A stretch of DNA of 12,843 nt from Alphaproteobacteria bacterium (GCA_023140905.1 JAGLKS010000291.1:1-12843); one strand, 5' to 3'; shown: positions 1-7,542, numbered from the stretch's first letter. The notes: generated from the sequence alone by a model not told the origin. Numbers and translations are program-made.

Positions 1-32
1 GAAATTTTTCGAATTATTTCAGCATTGCCATT

Positions 33-980
33 TTATTCTGTAATAACCGGATTTTCGCCATTTAAGTGAGGACAGCGCAATGTTGTTATTATGGACTTAT
101 CTGCTGTAGTCTTTATTTCAATTGTAACCTCCCGGTTACGGCGCATATCATCAAGACCACATAAATGCATAACAGATATAAGATGATGGGGCAATGAAGG
201 TTCAACAAAGCATTGAGCTTCTTCATCCCGGAACGGTATAATTTCACAGCGCCAGTTGCACCATGATGGTAAAAATTCAGCCCTATAGCCATGAAGATGT
301 ACCAGCATTCCAAGTGTAAGTTGTTCTACTGTAAAAATCCGGCCTTTCCTCAGAGCTTTGATTATAAGGTTTTGCCAAGCCCCCCAATGCGGGGCATTAC
401 CCTTTATAGCAAAAACGCCTGCATTTAACACAGGATGAGTACAAAGCTCACGCGCTATTTTTCCTGAGAAAGCACGCTTGGCATTACCGTAATAAAAACT
501 ACGTAATTTCTTAACAAAAGGGCCCAGCCATTCCACACGCATTGTTTTTTGCATATTGCGATCTACTTGAGGACAAATTGCCAGTGCGCCTTTTTGCACA
601 GCACGAATTAACAAGTCTACCGCTTCTTCTGTTTGGAGCCATGTATCACAATCCATCCAGATATATATATCATAGCCCGGAAAGATTTTAGGAATAAACG
701 GACGGCATATACAAGATTTTAGATAATCCCGTCCGCGTATTTTCCAGCTTGGAATTTTGCAAGGCCAATCCGGTTTTACGACTTTGCAGCCTCGTTGTTC
801 CAGTTTTTCGCATTGAGCAGGTTCCAACCCTGCATCAAAAATGCATATATCCTTATCTGAAAGACCGGGAAAACGTTGCAAGGAAGCAACCCACTCAATT
901 AGAAGAGGGAAATAATTTTTATCTGCTGAAGAGATAAAAGCTACCTTTCCGCAATCTTTTGCATTCACGTCTTTGGACAT
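33..980 (-). CDS. Putative GT-A fold glycosyltransferase (GT8-like)
   Basis: A 315-residue soluble protein with no signal peptide or membrane segment. It opens with a beta-strand/loop typical of GT-A sugar-nucleotide enzymes (VAFISSADKNYF, residues 13-24). It has a DxD-type metal/nucleotide-sugar motif, D110-C-D112 in the context YIWMDCDTW, and a later HPVLNAGVF stretch (residues 182-190) resembling the N-A-G motif of family 8 transferases. The likely role is cytoplasmic transfer of a sugar from a nucleotide donor to an envelope acceptor; donor and acceptor cannot be read from the sequence. The start is supported by a GAGGGAG ribosome site a few bases upstream. It is the last visible gene of the minus-strand unit, 43 bases after glmU, whose product UDP-GlcNAc is a possible but unproven donor. 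The family call is from motifs only. Confidence 0.6.
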   Translation of the reverse strand: MSKDVNAKDCGKVAFISSADKNYFPLLIEWVASLQRFPGLSDKDICIFDAGLEPAQCEKLEQRGCKVVKPDWPCKIPSWKIRGRDYLKSCICRPFIPKIFPGYDIYIWMDCDTWLQTEEAVDLLIRAVQKGALAICPQVDRNMQKTMRVEWLGPFVKKLRSFYYGNAKRAFSGKIARELCTHPVLNAGVFAIKGNAPHWGAWQNLIIKALRKGRIFTVEQLTLGMLVHLHGYRAEFLPSWCNWRCEIIPFRDEEAQCFVEPSLPHHLISVMHLCGLDDMRRNREVTIEIKTTADKSIITTLRCPHLNGENPVITE

Positions 981-1005
981 AGATGCTCCCTCTCAGTTAT
1001 TGCTA

Positions 1006-1023
1006 GTGCTAATCAGATAGCAC
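1006..1023 (-). repeat. Perfect hairpin directly after the glmU stop codon
   Basis: The arms GTGCTA and TAGCAC pair perfectly around a six-base loop, read on the minus strand, and the stem begins on the base immediately after the glmU stop. No run of U follows, so this does not look like an intrinsic terminator. A transcript-stabilising or processing hairpin between glmU and the glycosyltransferase gene is the alternative. The inverted repeat is seen directly; its function is inference. Confidence 0.4.
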
Positions 1024-2370
1024 CTATTTCTTATTTCCTTTGCGCTTGCGGTATAACGCTGCCCAGCCTCGATGCACTTTTACCGGAGAACGCTCCACTG
1101 ACAAAGAATCGGCAGGAACATCTTTGGTTACGGTTGATCCTGCTGCAACAAAAGCACCATCATCCAACGCAACCGGTGCAACAAGATTAACATTGCTACC
1201 GACCATCACACCATTGCCTATTATAGTCTGATGTTTCTCAAACCCATCATAATTAACTGTAATTGCACCGCAACTAAAATTAACATCTGTGCCTATAATT
1301 GCATCACCTACATAACCAAGATGATTTATTTTTGAGCGATCTCCAATAGTAGACTTTTTGATTTCCACAAAATTTCCTATGCGCACATCCTGCCCAATCC
1401 TGGCACCGGGACGCAAGCGGGCAAACGGGCCTATTGTTGTTCCATCACCAATAACAGCGTCTTCAAAATGGCAAAACGCTTTGATGTGGACATTAGAACC
1501 AACGACAACACCGCTGCCAAAATAGATATTTGGCTCAATCACAGTATCAGGCCCGATTTGCGTATCATAGTGCAGATATACGCTGGAGGGATCTTGCATC
1601 ATAACACCGTCCTCGATAAAAGACTCGCGCATCATTTCTTGTGCTGTTATTTCCAACTTTGTTAGTTGCATCCGAGTATTACATCCATACGCTTCCCTTG
1701 GATCGTCGATCAAAGCAATACGGGTCTTCACATTATCTTTTGCCGCCATCTCTGGCAGACCTGTAATATAATATTCTTTTTGTGCGTTTTTATTATTTAG
1801 ATTGAGAAGCCAACGCTCAACACGCCGAGAGTCTAAACAGAACGCACCAAGATTTATAATATTGGTCTGTTTTTCCTCTTCGCTTGCATCTTTTTCTTCA
1901 CGTATTGCTTTGAGCGTACCATCTTCATTTAGCAATAAACGCCCAAAACCAAAGGGATCTTCAACTTGCGCACCTAGTACGGAGATCCCTGTTACACCGT
2001 CCATATTACGTATGATTACTAATTTTTCCAGCGAATCCGGGCTTAAAAGAGGCATGTCGCCAAGCAATACTAAAACATTTCCAGAGAAACCTTTTAGAGC
2101 TGGCAAAGCCGCTTTTAATGCATCGCCCGTACCTTGCTGTGTGTTCTGAATAACATATTCATGTGGTGCTACACTTGCTGCCAAAGCATCCATGCCCTCG
2201 CCAATTACAACAATAGTTCTGTCCGGATTCAAACAACTTACTGTATTGAGAACCCAATTCACCATTGGCAAACCAAGAACTTTATGCATCACCTTTGGCG
2301 TATCGGAACGCATACGCGTACCTTTACCAGCCGCTAAAATAACAACAGCAAGGGGAGTTGATTTGGACAT
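1024..2370 (-). CDS. glmU: Bifunctional GlcNAc-1-P uridyltransferase / GlcN-1-P acetyltransferase
   Basis: This enzyme makes UDP-GlcNAc, the precursor of peptidoglycan and lipid A, in the cytoplasm. The N-terminal half is the pyrophosphorylase: LAAGKGTRM at 12-20 with K26 following, QQGTGDA at 78-84, GDMPLL at 104-109 with the metal-binding Asp105, and GFGR at 141-144. The C-terminal half (from about 255) is a left-handed beta-helix of hexapeptide repeats carrying the acetyltransferase. It includes INHLGYVGD with the expected catalytic His350, and NYDG at 373-376. At 448 residues it is close to the usual length of about 450-460. An AAAGGGA ribosome site precedes the ATG. It lies 64 bases after the DUF3108 gene in the same direction. 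One oddity is that the loop before NYDG reads SCGAITV, where many GlmU proteins have GAGTITC. Confidence 0.97.
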   Translation of the reverse strand: MSKSTPLAVVILAAGKGTRMRSDTPKVMHKVLGLPMVNWVLNTVSCLNPDRTIVVIGEGMDALAASVAPHEYVIQNTQQGTGDALKAALPALKGFSGNVLVLLGDMPLLSPDSLEKLVIIRNMDGVTGISVLGAQVEDPFGFGRLLLNEDGTLKAIREEKDASEEEKQTNIINLGAFCLDSRRVERWLLNLNNKNAQKEYYITGLPEMAAKDNVKTRIALIDDPREAYGCNTRMQLTKLEITAQEMMRESFIEDGVMMQDPSSVYLHYDTQIGPDTVIEPNIYFGSGVVVGSNVHIKAFCHFEDAVIGDGTTIGPFARLRPGARIGQDVRIGNFVEIKKSTIGDRSKINHLGYVGDAIIGTDVNFSCGAITVNYDGFEKHQTIIGNGVMVGSNVNLVAPVALDDGAFVAAGSTVTKDVPADSLSVERSPVKVHRGWAALYRKRKGNKK

Positions 2371-2419
2371 ATTGTTACGATCCCTTTATTATTTCTGATT
2401 TTCTGTTTTTCTTAAATCT

Positions 2420-2452
2420 TTAAACGTTCAACTATTAGTTTTTAACGTTTAA
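2420..2452 (-). repeat. AT-rich 9-base inverted repeat across the DUF3108 gene stop
   Basis: TTAAACGTT and AACGTTTAA form perfect 9-base arms around a 15-base loop. One arm lies in the final codons of the DUF3108 gene and the other in the gap before glmU. The stem has few G/C pairs and no U-run follows, so it is a weak terminator candidate at best. It may simply reflect the self-complementary AACGTT. Confidence 0.25.
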
Positions 2453-3418
2453 GAACGTATTACCGCTTTTATACTTTGTCATATGCATAAACAAAGTACC
2501 GTATGTTGTTTTTACACGCACACGCACCGGAACAACAACAGCATTCTTTATAACCTGAGCCATCCAGACAGTTGGCATTGTTCCCAGCGAACGCCCTTGT
2601 TCCTGAATTGAAAGCCAGCCCCGCGGTTTTTTATACCAAGCTCCGGTTACAGGTTTAACCTCTACAACACATTCTACAGCCGGACCTTCATATGCATTAT
2701 ATCGTGTCTTTTCAAGCATAACATAGCCTTTATGATGGAATATCAGTTTAAAACGGCGCTTCCCGTCAAAGACTTCATCGTGTCCTTTACAGTCCCCCCC
2801 ATCTGAAACATGTTCCATAATCATCAAGATTGCGCTAATTACATCCGTTGTGTTTTTTGTAAGCTCTTCATTAGGATTTTCAGTTCTTGGCTTTTTGCCA
2901 GCATAAAGAGTCGTTAGATCAAGAAAGCCTTTTTCTTTGTCATAGCTATATGTTTTAATTTCTTCCTCATCGCGCCATTGAGCCGTAGAGATGTGCTCTT
3001 CCGGCAAACGCACGCGCTTCATTCCCGGCAACGCCCAGCCATGTGTTTCGAATGTCCCGGACCAAGGAGCAAGCATACTAAGAAACCCCCTTGTTTCTGC
3101 AGAAAATTTCATTGAGTAATGACCTTCTTTACGAAAATCCATTACCATATCAGCGCGCACTGCATGAATTCCACTTGCATAAACATCGTAATTAACTTCT
3201 TGCAGAGCATAATCCTGTGCAGAAGCATCCCCCGGTTCAAATACTAATTCAGATAATGCCGGAATAGACGGCATCGCAATAGAAACCACGCATATTACTG
3301 CCATCAATAAAGCAAGATGTGTTGTTCTTTTACGTTTAGCTATACAGCCCCAATGTTTTTTCAATGGTTCCACCCATCCCTTTTTTAAATGTTTTGACAC
3401 CCTTTGCCCCTTCTTCAT
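2435..3418 (-). CDS. DUF3108 domain protein, exported or membrane-anchored
   Basis: The body of the protein matches the DUF3108 pattern: an opening strand LQEVNYDVYASGIHA, a central DVISAILMIMEHV helix followed by a Cys and VFDGKRRFKLIF, then an EGPAVECVVEVKPVTG stretch and a closing VPVRVRVKTTYGTL. The family is uncharacterised and usually periplasmic. A hydrophobic segment (THLALLMAVICVVSIAMP) follows a very basic stretch (KRKR), acting as a signal peptide or N-terminal anchor. The start is uncertain. The chosen ATG has a strong GGAGGAG site just upstream, but it lies 83 bases inside the FemAB-like gene in another frame and gives a basic cytoplasmic leader of about 35 residues. An ATG at 3442 and one at 3301 also exist. 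The 3301 start would remove the basic n-region and has no clear ribosome site. Confidence 0.8.
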   Translation of the reverse strand: MKKGQRVSKHLKKGWVEPLKKHWGCIAKRKRTTHLALLMAVICVVSIAMPSIPALSELVFEPGDASAQDYALQEVNYDVYASGIHAVRADMVMDFRKEGHYSMKFSAETRGFLSMLAPWSGTFETHGWALPGMKRVRLPEEHISTAQWRDEEEIKTYSYDKEKGFLDLTTLYAGKKPRTENPNEELTKNTTDVISAILMIMEHVSDGGDCKGHDEVFDGKRRFKLIFHHKGYVMLEKTRYNAYEGPAVECVVEVKPVTGAWYKKPRGWLSIQEQGRSLGTMPTVWMAQVIKNAVVVPVRVRVKTTYGTLFMHMTKYKSGNTFLNVKN

Positions 3419-4322
3419 TAACTCCTCCAAGATCAAAATCATGGATTCCCCGTTCCTTTAGCTTGCCTAACGCATCCCATAATAACGCATAATGCGCCCG
3501 ATTCTCCCGCCCGACATCGGATATATAACCGATTTGATACGTCGCGCTGGAACTATGAATAAAAAGTAATATACCTGCTATTGGCTGCTTGTCCAACAGT
3601 GCACAGCCAATCATCATATTTTTCCCACGGGAGAATGACTCTCCCAGAGCATTCATCATTTTAAGCGATGGGCCATTATATTTGCGTAAAGCTCTATCGC
3701 GCACATATTGCCCCATTAACCATTTAAAATATATGCTTTTTGTATCTGCTGCTTTCCACACAAGATCAAGGGGCTTACGGTCACTTTGATTGAGTTTATT
3801 CCGCCATTTCGGATTTAAATTCTTGCGCAAAATTTCTGTTGATGAACGCAAATCCAGCCATATTGTTTCATAGCTATGTGTGCTTGCTGCCTTATAGTTA
3901 TGCGCTTCTAATATCTGACGGGCACGCTGTGTGTCTTCATATTCAGGAATAAAACGTATACGCCTTCCAAAGCGCTTTGTATGTTTTTGTGAAAAAGCCT
4001 CAACAAATTTTTCAAAATGATCTGATGTCCCATACCCATCAAACCATAAAGGCCCTCTATCCAGAATAACGCCATGTACTGCATTCCTTAAAATACCGGC
4101 TTCCAGCACATTTACGATACCGGCTTCTTTTTCATCAAACATAATCAAACCACGGGAGATGCATTGTTGATTAAGGCATGTCATTGCATATAAATAATCT
4201 TCCGATTGCAAAAGATTTATACGTTGAACTCTGGCTATATAATCAAGCCATTGATGTTGCGCATATGAGTCCCAATAAATCATACAATGCGCATTTATCT
4301 CTGAACTCGCCTTTTTGTGCAT
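3336..4322 (-). CDS. FemAB-like (GNAT-fold) aminoacyl/acyltransferase
   Basis: This resembles the FemA/FemB-type proteins of the double-GNAT fold (COG2348-like), which in Gram-positive bacteria add amino acids from aminoacyl-tRNA to the peptidoglycan bridge. Recognisable parts are TIWLDLRSS followed by LRKNLNPKWRNKLNQS in the middle, then a second-domain core with IAGILLFIHSSSATYQIGYIS, an HYALLWDALGKLKERG helix, FDLGGVNEEGAKGV and FKKGMGG near the end. No signal peptide is present, so it is cytoplasmic. The start is set at the ATG at 4322 because AAAGG lies 8 bases upstream; a GTG three codons earlier overlaps that same site. Its neighbours are envelope genes, and the diverging dapD makes a peptidoglycan amino acid precursor. 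The substrate is unknown; in Gram-negatives such proteins may act outside peptidoglycan. Confidence 0.75.
   Translation of the reverse strand: MHKKASSEINAHCMIYWDSYAQHQWLDYIARVQRINLLQSEDYLYAMTCLNQQCISRGLIMFDEKEAGIVNVLEAGILRNAVHGVILDRGPLWFDGYGTSDHFEKFVEAFSQKHTKRFGRRIRFIPEYEDTQRARQILEAHNYKAASTHSYETIWLDLRSSTEILRKNLNPKWRNKLNQSDRKPLDLVWKAADTKSIYFKWLMGQYVRDRALRKYNGPSLKMMNALGESFSRGKNMMIGCALLDKQPIAGILLFIHSSSATYQIGYISDVGRENRAHYALLWDALGKLKERGIHDFDLGGVNEEGAKGVKTFKKGMGGTIEKTLGLYS
3422..3428 (-). promoter_or_regulatory. Strong Shine-Dalgarno site inside the FemAB-like gene
   Basis: GGAGGAG on the minus strand sits three bases before the ATG at 3418, the proposed start of the DUF3108 gene. The same bases encode Leu-Gly-Gly-Val of the FemAB-like protein, a conserved-looking stretch, so the match could be fortuitous. 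Confidence 0.4.
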
Positions 4323-4330
4323 ATTTTGCA

Positions 4331-4335
4331 CCTTT
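4331..4335 (-). promoter_or_regulatory. Ribosome binding site deciding the FemAB-like start
   Basis: AAAGG on the minus strand lies 8 bases before the ATG at 4322. The GTG alternative (4329-4331) shares its first base with this site and so could not use it, which favours the ATG. Confidence 0.55.
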
Positions 4336-4385
4336 ATTTCCTTTTCCGGTTCATATCGGCTTGCATAATTTTTTCGTATTTGCTT

Positions 4386-4394
4386 TGCTATATG
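4386..4394 (+). promoter_or_regulatory. Possible extended -10 promoter element for dapD
   Basis: TGCTATATG fits an extended -10 element (TGn followed by TATATG) within the 106-base gap between the diverging FemAB-like and dapD starts. No good -35 is seen at normal spacing; the TTGCAT at 4361 is too far away. Transcription would begin near 4401, leaving a leader of about 28 bases that contains the GAGGAAGAGG ribosome site. This is a weak prediction. No convincing promoter was found for the opposite strand. Confidence 0.3.
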
Positions 4395-4428
4395 CTACTT
4401 ATTAACGAGGAAGAGGCAAGATAAAATT

Positions 4429-5280
4429 ATGACAGAAGATTTTGCAGAGCTGGAAAATACGATTAACAGCGCATGGGATGAAAAAGAAAACATTAATACA
4501 CAAACAACAGGCCTTTACCGCGCTGCTGTTAAAGAAACCTTGAATTTACTGGATAGTGGCTCTTTGCGCGTAGCCAGCCCGTCTGATAAAGGATGGACTG
4601 TAAATCAATGGGCCAAGAAAGCTGTGATTTTATCTTTTCGTCTAAACCCTGCGTATAAAATTTCAGGAGGTCCGGGTGATAGTATTTGGTATGATAAAGT
4701 CAGAAGCAAATTTTCCGACTGGAGCGAAACTGAATTTGAGAAAGCCGGATTTCGTGCTGTACCGGGATCTATTGTTCGCCATAGCGCTTATATCGCGCCC
4801 AGCGCTGTGCTTATGCCTTGCTTTATAAATATCGGTGCTTATATCGGTAAAAACACAATGATTGATACATGGTCAACAATCGGCTCTTGCGCTCAAATCG
4901 GTGCACATTGTCATATATCTGGCGGCGTTGGTATTGGAGGTGTTTTAGAGCCTTTACAAGCAGAACCTGTCATCATTGAGGATAATGTCTTTGTTGGCGC
5001 GCGCTCTGAAATAGCAGAAGGCATGATTATCGAAAAAGGTTCTGTTATTTCCATGGGTGTCTTTTTAGGCACATCAACAAAAATTATTGACCGTGAAAGC
5101 GGAGAAATATTCACAGGCCGTGTTCCTGCATATTCTGTTGTTGTTTCAGGCACTCTTCCTTCGGATAAAACTCTGCCTAACGGTTCTCCTGCACCAAGTC
5201 TGGCTTGCGCTGTAATTGTTAAACGCGTTGATGAACGCACACGTAATAAAACCGGTATCAATGAATTGCTTAGAGATTAG
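4429..5280 (+). CDS. dapD: Tetrahydrodipicolinate N-succinyltransferase
   Basis: This enzyme transfers succinyl from succinyl-CoA to tetrahydrodipicolinate in the acyl branch of diaminopimelate/lysine synthesis, in the cytoplasm. The protein has 283 residues, normal for the family. A helical N-terminal domain (about 1-105, including [15 protein letters not shown]) is followed by a left-handed beta-helix. The signature runs from [20 protein letters not shown] (134-153) through [20 protein letters not shown] (158-177) to [13 protein letters not shown] (187-199), with Asp146 at the position expected for the catalytic acid. A purine-rich GAGGAAGAGG stretch about 12 bases before the ATG serves as ribosome site. 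It heads a plus-strand unit with the HD gene and dapE and diverges from the FemAB-like gene. Confidence 0.97.
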   Translation: MTEDFAELENTINSAWDEKENINTQTTGLYRAAVKETLNLLDSGSLRVASPSDKGWTVNQWAKKAVILSFRLNPAYKISGGPGDSIWYDKVRSKFSDWSETEFEKAGFRAVPGSIVRHSAYIAPSAVLMPCFINIGAYIGKNTMIDTWSTIGSCAQIGAHCHISGGVGIGGVLEPLQAEPVIIEDNVFVGARSEIAEGMIIEKGSVISMGVFLGTSTKIIDRESGEIFTGRVPAYSVVVSGTLPSDKTLPNGSPAPSLACAVIVKRVDERTRNKTGINELLRD

Positions 5281-5285
5281 ATCTT

Positions 5286-5290
5286 AAAGG
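5286..5290 (+). promoter_or_regulatory. Ribosome binding site supporting the TTG start of the HD gene
   Basis: AAAGG lies 9 bases before a TTG at 5300. A nearby ATG at 5295 is in another frame and soon reaches a stop. The first in-frame ATG is at residue 19 and I see no comparably placed site for it, so TTG is the favoured initiation codon. Confidence 0.55.
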
Positions 5291-5299
5291 TAGAATGTT

Positions 5300-6367
5300 T
5301 TGGCTAAACTAACTAATGAGAAATCCGGCATATCACAACACCCCTTCGCAAGAATGGGCAATCTGCTAGTGAATATTTTTAATAAACGCAGACCGAATCT
5401 ATCTGGATATTCTTTTCTTGGGAAAATATTGGGATCATCTTACAAGAACACTCCTGATTTTTGCAGTTATTTGCAGCTCAGCGGCAAATTCGAAACAGAA
5501 GAAGATGTCGTAAAAAACTTTGATACTCTTGTTTGCGAACTTTACGATTGGCTCGATGCTAAGGATTATAAGTTAGCACATTTGATTATGAAACTAACGC
5601 TTGATAAAAATAACAAAAAGACCAGAGATGATCGTAAAACACCTAAAGCTCTGCATGAACTTATCCAAGCGACATGGTTTATTAGCACGATTGAAGACGG
5701 AATCCCTGTTCGTGATCCAGAATTAATTCTGGGTATTATTTTTGCCCATGATTTAGGCGAAGATTTCGGTATTACACCGGAAAAGCTTGTAGATTATCTT
5801 AAAGAAAATGGCATAAAACTAAGTATAAGAACTGATATTTTTTCACAAAGCTTTGATGCTATTAGCAAATATTTCGGGAAAGACGGGAAAATAAGCTATC
5901 ATTCAGGAGAAGGAAAATATAAGGGAGAAGGTGATTATCAAAATGGTGTGAGTGAAAATTTCTATGCTTCTGTTGCTAAAATGTTTGACCGTACCCATAA
6001 CCTCATGACACTTGTCGGAGTTAGGAAAACTAAAAGAATGCATGAAGAAATTGCAAAAACAGCCCGATATTACGTTAAGAACAGGATTGACCGGCTTAGC
6101 CGCAATTTTGGATCACATAGAAAAATGTATGAAATGATGAAGTATATTCTCGATAGGCAATTAGAAGTATCCCGTTATTATACAATTCCTGATGGTGATT
6201 TACTCCCGGAAGATAAAGAAATTCTGGAATGGATGCCTAAAAAAGGTTTTTCTTCTGTCCCGACAGGCCTGCATCCTTTAATAGTCATAGCCAGACGCAC
6301 CCGTGCTGAATATGCTGAAAAATATATAAATCCAGATGATATTGGTCTTCCCGGAGAAATCACATAA
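5300..6367 (+). CDS. Stand-alone RelA/SpoT-like HD-domain phosphohydrolase, divergent
   Basis: The 355-residue protein carries the metal-dependent HD signature of the ppGpp hydrolase half of RelA/SpoT. In order these are R112-K-T near H119 (compare RKSGEP...H), H150-D151-L-G-E154-D155 (HDxxED) followed by FGITPEKLVDYL, and D230-R-T-H-N234 (DRxHN) followed by a helix resembling the one after that motif in SpoT. The Mn ligands and the catalytic Glu-Asp pair of Rel enzymes therefore appear intact. A Gly/Lys-rich stretch at about 193-216 looks like an insertion between the second and third motifs. No synthetase, TGS or ACT domain is seen; residues 240-355 are mostly helical and unrecognised, as are the first 80 or so. 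It lies 19 bases after dapD and overlaps dapE. The ppGpp substrate is inference; another nucleotide is possible. Confidence 0.72.
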   Translation: MAKLTNEKSGISQHPFARMGNLLVNIFNKRRPNLSGYSFLGKILGSSYKNTPDFCSYLQLSGKFETEEDVVKNFDTLVCELYDWLDAKDYKLAHLIMKLTLDKNNKKTRDDRKTPKALHELIQATWFISTIEDGIPVRDPELILGIIFAHDLGEDFGITPEKLVDYLKENGIKLSIRTDIFSQSFDAISKYFGKDGKISYHSGEGKYKGEGDYQNGVSENFYASVAKMFDRTHNLMTLVGVRKTKRMHEEIAKTARYYVKNRIDRLSRNFGSHRKMYEMMKYILDRQLEVSRYYTIPDGDLLPEDKEILEWMPKKGFSSVPTGLHPLIVIARRTRAEYAEKYINPDDIGLPGEIT

Positions 6368-7527
6368 TGCCCTATGATGTTATCGAGCTTGCTCAAAAAC
6401 TAATTTCTTTTCCATCCGTAACGCCCAAAGATGAAGGGGTGCAACTTTATCTGGCGGAAAAATTAAGCTCTTTAGGATTTGAATGCTTCCATCTACCCTT
6501 TAGTGAAGGTGATGAAACTGTCTCTAATCTTTTTGCCCGCATAGGTACAAATGCGCCGCATATTTGTTATGCTGGACATACTGACGTTGTTTCTCCCGGT
6601 CCTGTTGATAAATGGACATACGGGCCATTTGATGGCCATATAGAAAATAATGTGCTTTACGGACGAGGGGCCAGTGATATGAAAGGCTCGGTTGCAGCAT
6701 TTCTGGCCGCTGTTTCTTCATATCTGGAACATAATACGCTAAAGGGATCTATAAGCTTTTTAATTACCGGAGATGAAGAAGGTCCGGCCATTAACGGAAC
6801 TCGTAAAGTTTTGGAATGGATGGAAGAAAACGGCCATATTCCAGATGTTTGCCTAGTAGGAGAGCCGACAAATCCAGATCATCTGGGACAGGCAATCAAA
6901 ATTGGCCGGCGCGGCTCACTTAATACCATCATAACAGTTCAAGGAAAACAAGGTCATGTTGCTTATCAGCATTTAGCGGATAATCCTGCTCCTAAAATAG
7001 TAAAGATGCTGGATGCTCTAAATGAATATATTTTCGATGAAGGTTCTGAAACCTTTCAACCGACTAATCTGGAAGTTACAACAATAGATCTTGGAGATAT
7101 TAAGGATGATAATATTATCCGGGACAGTGGTAGAGTAAAATTTAACATTCGTTTTAATGATTTATGGACAAGTAAACGTCTTGTCGAAACTCTGCATAAA
7201 ATCCTTAAAGGCACAGGATATGATTATGATATGCGCTGGTTTTGTGATGGAGAAAGCTCCCTAACCGAGCCGGGAATCTGGACACAAATTGTTCAGGATG
7301 CTGTTAACGATGTCACAAATCTTACCCCAGCTCTTACAACAAGCGGCGGAACTTCCGATGCACGTTTTATTTCCCGCTATTGTCCGGTTGTTGAGTTTGG
7401 CGGCATTAACAGAACAATTCATAAAATCGATGAAAATGCCCGCGTAAAAGACTTAAGAAATCTAGCAAAAATCTTTGAGCGCCTTATTGAACGAACGGAT
7501 AAAGCTCCGCCGAATTGTTTCAGCTAG
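6367..7527 (+). CDS. dapE: Succinyl-diaminopimelate desuccinylase
   Basis: An M20-family di-zinc amidohydrolase that releases succinate from N-succinyl-LL-diaminopimelate to give LL-diaminopimelate. All metal and catalytic residues can be placed: H71-x-D73 in YAGHTDVV, D104 in GRGASDMKG, the Glu pair E137-E138 in TGDEEGP, E166 in VGEPT and H352 in NRTIHKID. The dimerisation-domain His197 (GKQGHVAYQH) and GGTSDARF (327-334) are also present. Its 386 residues are typical. The ATG shares its A with the TAA stop of the HD gene (TAATG), which implies translational coupling. Its stop is only 15 bases from that of the converging PRC-barrel gene, with no clear terminator between them. Confidence 0.97.
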   Translation: MPYDVIELAQKLISFPSVTPKDEGVQLYLAEKLSSLGFECFHLPFSEGDETVSNLFARIGTNAPHICYAGHTDVVSPGPVDKWTYGPFDGHIENNVLYGRGASDMKGSVAAFLAAVSSYLEHNTLKGSISFLITGDEEGPAINGTRKVLEWMEENGHIPDVCLVGEPTNPDHLGQAIKIGRRGSLNTIITVQGKQGHVAYQHLADNPAPKIVKMLDALNEYIFDEGSETFQPTNLEVTTIDLGDIKDDNIIRDSGRVKFNIRFNDLWTSKRLVETLHKILKGTGYDYDMRWFCDGESSLTEPGIWTQIVQDAVNDVTNLTPALTTSGGTSDARFISRYCPVVEFGGINRTIHKIDENARVKDLRNLAKIFERLIERTDKAPPNCFS

Positions 7528-7542
7528 TTATGCTAGAGTTTC

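Noticed and set aside
1..32. GAAAT/ATTTC pairing after the glycosyltransferase stop, considered as a terminator
   Set aside because: The stem is short and almost wholly A/T, and the region is cut by the window edge, so it cannot be judged.
1802..2149. Plus-strand open frame of 115 codons opposite glmU
   Set aside because: It is antisense to well-conserved GlmU coding sequence, and its translation is Ser/Pro-rich with no family features, as expected of a shadow frame.
2420..2452. Inverted repeat considered as an intrinsic terminator before glmU
   Set aside because: The stem is AT-rich with a long loop and lacks a following U-run; spacing and direction suggest read-through into glmU.
4911..5261. 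Minus-strand open frame of 116 codons opposite dapD
   Set aside because: It is entirely antisense to the DapD beta-helix region and shows no motif or ribosome site.
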